From Hydrogenophilales bacterium 28-61-23 (GTDB lineage Bacteria; Pseudomonadota; Gammaproteobacteria; Burkholderiales; Thiobacillaceae): 64,000 nt of DNA. Each line of letters begins with the position of its first letter. Position 1 is the stretch's first letter. The DNA is taken from positions 62,001 to 126,000 of the forward strand of contig NCGJ01000001.1 of NCBI GenBank assembly GCA_002281555.1. The letters run 5' to 3'. The position numbers and the translations under genes are program-made. The notes beneath the pieces were generated by a model. The model was given only the letters and a program-made list of their open reading frames with translations, ran no database searches and was not told the origin of the DNA. This document shows positions 1 to 7,500 of the stretch, piece after piece.

Positions 1-363
1 CTTTACAAGGACATTGCCAGCGGCCCGTTCTTTGGCGCCAACCGGCCCGGCGCCAAGGTCTCGCAAGGCATGATCGACGCGTTCTGGTTGCAGGGCATGC
101 AGGCCGGCCACAAGAACACCTTCGACTGCATCAAGGCATTCTCCGAGACGGACTTCACCGAAGACCTCCTGAAGTTCGATGTGCCGACGCTGATCATTCA
201 CGGCGACGATGACCAGATCGTGCCGATCGGCGCGGCGGCGCTCCGCTCAGCGAAGCTGGTCAAGAACTCGACCCTGAAGATCTACCCGGGCGCGCCCCAT
301 GGCCTGGCGGATACGCACAAAGACCAGCTCAATGCCGACCTGCTGGCGTTCCTTCAATCTTGA
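1..363 (+). CDS. alpha/beta hydrolase, C-terminal part (5' end outside window)
   Basis: The reading frame is open from base 1, so this is the C-terminal 120 residues of a longer protein. It holds the end of an alpha/beta-hydrolase fold: the strand and acid loop [14 protein letters not shown], with the Asp of the catalytic triad, and the terminal catalytic His in [10 protein letters not shown]. The spacing and the LLAFL tail match cofactor-free haloperoxidase and arylesterase relatives. The nucleophile elbow lies upstream of the window, so the subfamily and substrate cannot be settled. The fold is well supported; the substrate is unknown. Confidence 0.85.
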   Translation, partial: LYKDIASGPFFGANRPGAKVSQGMIDAFWLQGMQAGHKNTFDCIKAFSETDFTEDLLKFDVPTLIIHGDDDQIVPIGAAALRSAKLVKNSTLKIYPGAPHGLADTHKDQLNADLLAFLQS

Positions 364-383
364 GATCGCTCGGCCGGCTTTCG

Positions 384-410
384 CCAATCCGTACAGAACG
401 TACAGATTGG
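384..410 (+). promoter_or_regulatory. 27-bp imperfect palindrome, possible operator
   Basis: CCAATC at the left end is mirrored by GATTGG at the right end, with inner GTAC copies mirrored as well. It lies 9 bp before the first possible start of the DUF1566 gene. Bases 389-404 read as a weak version of the window's recurrent Crp-like box (CCGT-N8-TACA). It could also be a weak terminator hairpin for the upstream hydrolase, but no T-run follows. Confidence 0.4.
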
Positions 411-418
411 CCCCGTAA

Positions 419-1531
419 ATGGCTGTCCGTATAACGCACCGGCAAACCATGACCGTCCGCCAATATCTGCACACCGGTCAACGCACCTGCCATGCCGACG
501 ATGGGCGCGAGGTTGCATGCGAAGGTTCCGGCCAGGACGCGTCGTTTGCCGTCGCCAGGCCCTGGCCGGAGCCGCGCTTCGAGTTTGCCAACGACGCGGT
601 TCTGGATCGGCTGACCGGCCTGATCTGGTGCCGCAATGCCAATCTCGCGGAATTTCCCCTCACCTGGCGGGAGGCGCTGGATTTCGTCGCAACCATGAAC
701 CGCGAACATCGATTCGGCCAGGGCGATTGGCGCCTGCCCAATCGCCGCGAATTGCGCAGTTTGCTCAGCCTGCAAACCAGATTGCCCGCCTTGCCCGAGC
801 GACATCCATTCATCCATGTGTTCAACGGCTGGTATTGGACTGCGACCACGGCGGCCATCAGCCCGGCACATGCCTGGTATGTGGCGCTCGATGGCGCGCG
901 CATGTTTTACGGCGGCAAAGATCAGTCCTTCATGCTCTGGCCGGTACGCGGCGCGGGTCTGAACATGCTTCCGCGTACGGGCCAATGCCAGTGCTTCGAT
1001 ACCGCCGGTAAAGTCATTTCATGCGTCGGAACCGGTCAGGATGGCGAATTTCGTTACGGCGCCGCGTGGCCTGAACCGCGCTTTGAAATGCTTCCCGCCG
1101 GCGTACTGGATCGCCTGACCGGCTTGCTCTGGCGCCATAGCGCAAACCTCACGGCGCAACCGGTGGTCTGGCGTGCGGCATTGGTGGCGGTGGCCGAACT
1201 TGACCGGGAAGGCGCGGGCAGCGCCTGGCGGCTGCCCACGATCAACGAACTGGAATCGCTGGTGGATTGCGCCAAGTACAGCCCGGCCTTGCCGTCCGGA
1301 CATCCCTTTGCCAACGTGCAGGACATTTACTGGTCATCCACCACCAGCCTGTTCGAGCCCGACTGGGCCTGGGCTCTGTACCTGGACAAAGGCGCGACCG
1401 GGGTCGGACAAAAGCGGTTGGCGGAATTTTCGGTATGGGCTGTGGCGGCAGCGCCGGTAAGTCCGCCAGTGGCTAAGGAGGCGCCGATTCATTCGATTCC
1501 GACGTTCGCGCGTAGGCGGGAACCCAGATGA
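419..1531 (+). CDS. Lcl/DUF1566 domain protein with two tandem repeats
   Basis: A 370-residue protein made of two copies of the Lcl C-terminal (DUF1566) domain, roughly residues 16-178 and 187-342. Each copy has the same landmarks in order: TGQ with a Cys pair, WPEPRFE, VLDRLTGLIW or VLDRLTGLLW, WRLPN or WRLPT, a YW(S/T) segment and a closing WPV or WAV. Proteins of this family are often surface or adhesive, but no signal peptide is visible here, so location and function are unknown. An alternative start is the Met at 449; neither start has a convincing ribosome site. The gene converges on the kai operon with a 15-bp gap. Confidence 0.8.
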   Translation: MAVRITHRQTMTVRQYLHTGQRTCHADDGREVACEGSGQDASFAVARPWPEPRFEFANDAVLDRLTGLIWCRNANLAEFPLTWREALDFVATMNREHRFGQGDWRLPNRRELRSLLSLQTRLPALPERHPFIHVFNGWYWTATTAAISPAHAWYVALDGARMFYGGKDQSFMLWPVRGAGLNMLPRTGQCQCFDTAGKVISCVGTGQDGEFRYGAAWPEPRFEMLPAGVLDRLTGLLWRHSANLTAQPVVWRAALVAVAELDREGAGSAWRLPTINELESLVDCAKYSPALPSGHPFANVQDIYWSSTTSLFEPDWAWALYLDKGATGVGQKRLAEFSVWAVAAAPVSPPVAKEAPIHSIPTFARRREPR

Positions 1532-1546
1532 ATCAAGGCCCGAGGA

Positions 1547-2044
1547 TCAAGCCTCCGCCATCAAGTCGATGTTTTCCTGGCTCACCAGCGGCGCGCCGAG
1601 CCGACGCGCCAGGCCTTCCGCGCCTTGCCGCATGACGATGCCATGGTTGCGGATGAACATCGGGCGGGCAAACGGGGCGATCAGCTTCATCCACCAGCGC
1701 GTGCCCAGCACATGCCACTCGTACTCGACGATGCTGACCTCGCCCTGGCGGGAGAAACGCCAGCGGCCGATGCCGGCCAGGTCGCCCTGAACGCTGCCCT
1801 CGATGGCCACGCACTTTTCGATGCGGGTGGCGCGCACTTCGAACGCCATCCGGTAGGGCAGGCGGCCATGCAGGAAATAGCGCAGAACGCTGTTGACACC
1901 GTCCGCGTCACCGGTCGAAACCAGTTCCACTTTCTGCACCCCCGGCCACCAGTCCGGCCAGCGCGGGGAATCGTGGATGGCGGCATACACCGCCTCCAGC
2001 GGCGCCTCGATGCGCCAGATGGTCAACAGGCGATATTCCGTCAC
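1547..2044 (-). CDS. SRPBCC (START-like) family protein
   Basis: A 165-residue single-domain protein of the polyketide cyclase/SRPBCC type. It opens with a beta strand and the family-typical segment APLEAVYAAIHDSPRWPDWW, and a long helix near the C-terminus would close the hydrophobic cavity. It has no signal peptide. It is the last gene of the kaiC-kaiB operon, and its ATG overlaps the stop of the GGDEF/EAL gene by four bases, so it is probably made in step with it. A role in binding a lipid or small hydrophobic ligand is an inference from the fold only. Confidence 0.75.
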   Translation of the reverse strand: MTEYRLLTIWRIEAPLEAVYAAIHDSPRWPDWWPGVQKVELVSTGDADGVNSVLRYFLHGRLPYRMAFEVRATRIEKCVAIEGSVQGDLAGIGRWRFSRQGEVSIVEYEWHVLGTRWWMKLIAPFARPMFIRNHGIVMRQGAEGLARRLGAPLVSQENIDLMAEA

Positions 2045-4422
2045 GCTGGCGCGGCCAGAAATCTGCTTTCAAAGATCTCGCCTGGTACCGGTTTGCTGAA
2101 CAGAAAACCCTGGATTTCGTCGCAGTCGAGCAAGCGCAGCAGGCGCGATTGCTCCTCGGTTTCGACGCCTTCCGCCACCACCTTGAGTTTCAGCGCATGC
2201 GCCAGATTGATGATGGTTGAGACCAGCGCCAGGCCCTCCGGCGTGACGGTCATGTCGATCACGAACGAGCGGTCGATCTTCAGCGTGTCCACCGGCAGTT
2301 TCGACAGGTAGCTGAGCGAGGAGAAGCCGGTGCCAAAGTCGTCGATGGCGATGCTCACACCCATGGCGCGGATCGCTTGCAGGCTGGCGATACTGTGTTT
2401 GACGTCCTCCATGAGCAGGCTCTCGGTGATCTCCAGTTCCAGACCCTCCGCCGCATGCGCGTCGATGCCGATGGTTTGCCCGATTTCTGCGATGAAACCG
2501 CGATGGCGCAGTTGCAGCGGTGAAACGTTCACCGCGATACGCACGGCGGGCAGGCCCGCGCCGCGCCAGCGCAGGGTGTCCGCGATGGCTTGGCGCAACG
2601 CCCAGCGCCCGACTTCCTGGATCAGTCCGATTTCTTCCAGAATCGGGATGAACTGGTCCGGCGGCACCAGGCCGGTGCGCGGATTGTTCCAGCGGATCAG
2701 CGCCTCGGCGCTGCTGAGTTTGCCGCTCGCGAGGTTTACCTTGGGCTGGTAGTGCAACACGAATTCGCCGTTGTCGACCGCCTGGCGCAAATGGTTCTCC
2801 AGGGTCAGTTTGCCGGCCACCGTTTCAGTCATTTTCTGGGTGTAAAACAGGTAGCGCTCGCCCTGTTTCTTGGCATTTTTCAGCGCCGCCTCGGCGTTCC
2901 TGAGCAAGGTTTCGGCCTCGGTGCCGTCATCCGGAAACAGTGCGCCGCCCACTTTGATGGCGATCCGGAACACGGCGTCGTTCAGGCGGAACGGGTGCTC
3001 CAGAAAGGCCGAAATCTTGTTTTCGATAAATCTTGCCAGGTCGCCGTCCCGCCAGACCTCCGGCAGCACCACGGCAAAATGGTCCGAGCCCAGTCGCGCC
3101 GTCAGGTTGGCGTCCCCCGCGCTGTGCGTCAGCCATGCCGCCGCCTGTCGCAATAGCGCGTCGCCGGCTGGTCGGCCGAGACTGTCGTTGAGGCTGTTGA
3201 AACGCTCCAGATCGATCAGGAAGACGGCAAGTTTGTGGCCGCCGCTGGCCGCGATGCGCATGTATTGCGCCACCCGTTCGAGAAACAGACTGCGATTCGC
3301 CAATCCGGTAAGCGCATCGTAGTAGGCGAAGTAATCGAGCCGCTCCTGCTTCTCGATGTGATCGATGGCGAAGGCGATATCGTCGGCCAGTTCGCGCAGC
3401 AACTTGATCTCGTCGTCGTTGAAGTAGCCGAATTCGCCGGCATACAGGGTCAGCACGCCGACCGCCTGGTCGACCACCAGCAGCGGCAGCACGATCATCG
3501 ACTTGAATCCGCGCTTGAGCGCTTCTTCTCTCAGCGCGGGATACGGGTTCTCCCTCATGTCGTTGCCGATCATCACCTTGCGCTCTTTGAGCGCGCGCAC
3601 CGGCAGGCTGTCCGTATCGCTCAGCGCCAGGGGCATGCGATGCAGATAGTCCTGTTCGGCGCCGTGCCAGGCCACCGGGACGATTTTCGCCGCCTGCGGG
3701 TCGAGTATGCCAAGCCACACCAGCGGGAACCCGGCTTCCGCCGCGATCCGGCACGCTTCGCGGAACAGCTCGTCACGATCCCGCACCCGGACGATGAGTC
3801 CATTGATCCCGCTGAGTACCGCGTACACGCGATTCAGGCGTTTGATGCCGATCTCGGCCTGCTTCTGCGCGCCCACGTCCACGTGCATGACCACGACGCC
3901 ATTCGGATGGTCATCGGCCAGTGGCGTTGCCGTCATCAGGAACCAGCGCTGTTCCGATGCCGAGTGACAGGAGTATTCGAGCGAAAAGCGCTTTGCCTCG
4001 CCAGCCAGCAGCGCGCGAATGCCCGCGGCGGCCTGCCGGGCCTCGAGAGCTGCGTCGTCCCGCGCGCTGTCGCAAACATCGAGGTAATTGAGGCCGATCC
4101 CGTAGTCCGGACTCCGCAGCGCATTCGCGTCGGCAAATTGCCGCCACGCCTCGTTCACCGAGACGATGCGTCCCTGCGTGTCGAGCAAGGCGATATGCGC
4201 GGGTAGCACGTTGAGAATGGCGGCCTGTTTGGCGGCCTCGCTGTGGCGCAAGTGATCCTGTGCGTTTTGTAACAGGAAGGTTCTGCCGTCACGATCAGCC
4301 ACCGAGTCGACCTCGCCTGCCGTCAACGCTTCCAGGCGCTGCCCGGTCCGGTGCAGGGTTTCGATCAACGCGGCGATTTCCGCATCCGAGTCCCCTGGCG
4401 ACTGCGGCGTTTCCTGGCTCAT
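2041..4422 (-). CDS. PAS-GAF-GGDEF-EAL c-di-GMP protein, degenerate GGDEF
   Basis: 793 residues: an N-terminal helical segment, PAS (about 65-185), GAF (200-350), GGDEF (360-525) and EAL (535-785). The cyclase signature is GSDHF at 445-449 instead of GGDEF, so cyclase activity is doubtful. The EAL domain keeps AEALIRW (Glu573), the DDFGTG metal site and VAEGVE, so it should hydrolyse c-di-GMP. Residues 1-190 align without a gap to residues 1-190 of the hybrid kinase two genes upstream, which points to a duplicated sensory module. It is cytoplasmic, with no membrane segments. The start codon overlaps the preceding small ORF by ATGA. Confidence 0.9.
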   Translation of the reverse strand: MSQETPQSPGDSDAEIAALIETLHRTGQRLEALTAGEVDSVADRDGRTFLLQNAQDHLRHSEAAKQAAILNVLPAHIALLDTQGRIVSVNEAWRQFADANALRSPDYGIGLNYLDVCDSARDDAALEARQAAAGIRALLAGEAKRFSLEYSCHSASEQRWFLMTATPLADDHPNGVVVMHVDVGAQKQAEIGIKRLNRVYAVLSGINGLIVRVRDRDELFREACRIAAEAGFPLVWLGILDPQAAKIVPVAWHGAEQDYLHRMPLALSDTDSLPVRALKERKVMIGNDMRENPYPALREEALKRGFKSMIVLPLLVVDQAVGVLTLYAGEFGYFNDDEIKLLRELADDIAFAIDHIEKQERLDYFAYYDALTGLANRSLFLERVAQYMRIAASGGHKLAVFLIDLERFNSLNDSLGRPAGDALLRQAAAWLTHSAGDANLTARLGSDHFAVVLPEVWRDGDLARFIENKISAFLEHPFRLNDAVFRIAIKVGGALFPDDGTEAETLLRNAEAALKNAKKQGERYLFYTQKMTETVAGKLTLENHLRQAVDNGEFVLHYQPKVNLASGKLSSAEALIRWNNPRTGLVPPDQFIPILEEIGLIQEVGRWALRQAIADTLRWRGAGLPAVRIAVNVSPLQLRHRGFIAEIGQTIGIDAHAAEGLELEITESLLMEDVKHSIASLQAIRAMGVSIAIDDFGTGFSSLSYLSKLPVDTLKIDRSFVIDMTVTPEGLALVSTIINLAHALKLKVVAEGVETEEQSRLLRLLDCDEIQGFLFSKPVPGEIFESRFLAAPA

Positions 4423-4562
4423 CGGGTGGCCATCTCCAGGCCTGAAGCCTGCAACACGGGCCGCATCCGGCTGCGATGGGATTCCGGATCGCGCGGCAAC
4501 TTCCTCACCGACTCCACGTCGGCAAAGCTATCGGCGGCAACGGGCATGCGGGCGTCTTTCAT
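4419..4562 (-). CDS. possible 47-residue ORF between kinase and GGDEF/EAL genes
   Basis: A short frame starts at an ATG that overlaps the TGA of the hybrid kinase by four bases. It ends in a TGA that overlaps the ATG of the GGDEF/EAL gene in the same way. The product (MKDARMPVAADSF...) is charged, soluble and unlike any family I know. It has no strong ribosome site of its own. The double ATGA overlap matches the style of the rest of the operon. It may only be a device that carries ribosomes from one large gene to the next, or chance. Confidence 0.3.
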   Translation of the reverse strand: MKDARMPVAADSFADVESVRKLPRDPESHRSRMRPVLQASGLEMATR

Positions 4563-7500
4563 GTCGATATCAATTCCGGCTGACGCGCCCGCCAGTCCGC
4601 CAGCCAGGCGGATAAATCGCCAGCCGGCATGGGGCGCGCGATGAAATAGCCCTGGGCCAGATCGCAGCCCTGCTGGCGCAGGAAGTTCCAGTCCGCGCGG
4701 TCTTCCACGCCTTCGGCGACGGTCTTCATGCCCAGCTGCCGAGCCATGCCGAGGCTGGCGCTGAAAATGGCGCACCGGGTTTTGTCCCGGTCCGCGCCAT
4801 GGACGAAGCTGCGGTCGATCTTGAGTTCGTCGAAAGGGATATCGCGCAACTGCGACAGCGAGGAATGGCCGGTGCCGAAATCGTCGATGGACAGGCCGAT
4901 GTGCTTGAGCCGCAAGCGGGTGAGGATGTCCAGGGGCGCCAGGACATCTTTCATGAGGCGTGACTCGGTCACTTCCAGGATCAGGTCTTCCGCCGCTACG
5001 CCTGAACGCACGATTTCGCTCAGGACAAAATCGGCGAACTCCAGCCGGGCCAGGTTGTGCATCGAGACATTGACCGCCACCCGCAGATTCAGGCCTTGGT
5101 CGCGCCAGCGCCGGGTTTGCCCGAGCGCCTCGGTGAGCACGACGCCAGTCAGATCGTCGATGAGGCCGTTTTCCTCGGCCACGCCGATGAACTCGTCCGG
5201 GAAGACCAGTCCGTCGTCGGGATGTTGCCAGCGCACCAGGGTTTCAACCCCGGTAAAGGCGCCGCTCGCCACGTCCACCTTGGGCTGGTAATGATTCACC
5301 AGTTCGCCGCCGACGATGGCGCGCCGGACTGCCTCGGCGCCATAGCGTTTGGACGCCTTGCCGGCGGCTTTGGGCGCCGTGCTGCGCCAACGTTCCAGCA
5401 GCGCTTCGAGACGCTCGGGCTGCACCGGCTTGTTCATGTGGCCAAGCACATTCAAGCGATGCGCGCGGGCCAGACGCACAGCGGTTTCCAGGATGCGCGC
5501 GTCCTCGCCGCTGACCAGAATCAGGGCGCCGGTGTACGCGCGCGCGACCAGTCGGCGGATGAATTCCACCCCGTCCATGCCGGGCATGTTGAGATCGAGA
5601 AAGATCAACTGTTCGCCGGCCGACTGTGCTTCCAGCCGGGCCAGCGCCTGCTCGCCGGAAGTGCAGGCATCGATCCGATCCAGTCCCAGGATGGCGAGTT
5701 GTTGCGAGAGGAGTTGCAGCTGAAAGGCTTCGTCGTCGACGAGCAGTATGTTCGGCGCCGCCACGTCGGCTTGATGCATGGCGGCGAAGGCCGCGGCCAG
5801 GGCCTGCTCGAATTCGAGTGCCAGCATGGCATCGGCATCGCCCCCCTTGCCCGCCTGTTCCAGCCGGGCGCAGACCTCGCCCAAGGCCAGGGCGCCGATG
5901 GCGCGGGACGAGGATTTGAGTTTGTGGCCGCCATCGCCCGCCGTTTTCCAGTCGCCCCGCGCGATGGCGGCGCGAATCTCATCGGCCGCCGTTTGCGCCG
6001 AATGCCGGTAGTCCTCGAAAAACCGAGCAATCAGGGCCGGGTCGTTGCCAATCTGTTTCGGCAGCACCGTCCTGTCGAGCACGGCCAGGCGCTGGCTTGC
6101 CGGCGGCGCCTGGCTAGCGGCGGCAGTGTCCCGCCCGGGCATCGGTAGCCACTTTTCAAGCATGGCCTGGAGCCGATCCAGGAGCACAGGCTTGGTCAGG
6201 TAATCGTCCATGCCAGCCGCCAGGCAACGCACCGCCTCGCTTTTCAGCGCGTTTGCGGTCAGCGCGACGATGGGCAGGTGCTGGCCAGCGCCCTCTGCGC
6301 GTCGAATGGCGGCGGTGAGTTCAAGGCCGTCCATATTCGGCATGTGCAGGTCGGTCAACAGCAGGGCGTAGTTGCCCCGATGCCACCGGGCCAGGGCCTT
6401 GCGGCCGTCGTCGGCGAGATCGGCGACGTAGCCCAGGAGGGACAACTGATGCTGGATGACGCTCCGGTTGATCTCGTTGTCCTCGGCCACCAGTATCCGG
6501 CCGTCGCGTCGCAGCGGCGTTTCGCCGGGCAGGGACGCGACGGTCGCATTGGCCTTGTCGGGCGGCGTTGCCTGGCCCGGCGTCGTGGCTCGGCCGGCGG
6601 CAATCGCCACGGCGTTGAGCAGCGTCCGGCGGGTCAGTATGTTGCCATCCACCGACACCAGATGGCTGTCCTCCTCGCGCAGGCCCCGGCGCAGTCCGCG
6701 CCGGATGACCACGAAGTGGGTGTCGCTTTCCGGGTGGGCGCGGGCCGTGGCGCGCAGCTCCTCCAGCGGCGGGCTGGCGACGCGGGTGTCGATGATCACG
6801 ATGGGCCGGCCGGGCGGACGAGCGGCGATCCAGTGTTGAGCGACCATGAGATCCTGAGTCCGCTCCACTATCGCTTCGCCGTAGCTCAGGTAGGCGGCCA
6901 GATCGCTGGCCATGCCATCGGGATAGCCCACAACGAGACAGGACAGCCCGGCGACTCGTTGCCGGTCGGAGTCCGCTTCGACATGGGGCGGGCGATCGGC
7001 GTTGTCCTCCACGACGGGCAGCGCAAAGGGAATGCGCGCACTGAACAGCGAGCCTTTGCCCGGCTCGCTTTGCACGCCGATGTCTCCATCCATCAGGTTG
7101 GCCAACTGGCGCGAAATGGCGAGTCCGAGTCCGGTTCCGCCGTAATTGCGCGTGGTGGAGGCGTCGGCCTGGTTAAACGGCGTAAACAGGCGGGCGAGCG
7201 TGGCCGCATCGATGCCAATGCCGTTGTCGACGACTTGAAACTCGAGCAGCACGCGTTCCGGGTTGATTTTTGCCAGAACGACGCGCACGGACACGCGGCC
7301 CGTTCGCTGTTTACCGCTGGAAAACTTGATCGCGTTGTTGGCCAGGTTGATCAGTATCTGGCGCAGCCGCCCCGGATCGCCCAATACCCGCGCGGGAATC
7401 GCCGGATCGGTGAACAGGGTCAACTCCACCGCTTTCTTCAGGGCCATGCTATCGAGGATTTCGCAGGCTTTCTCGACCACATCGGCAACATTCATCGGGA

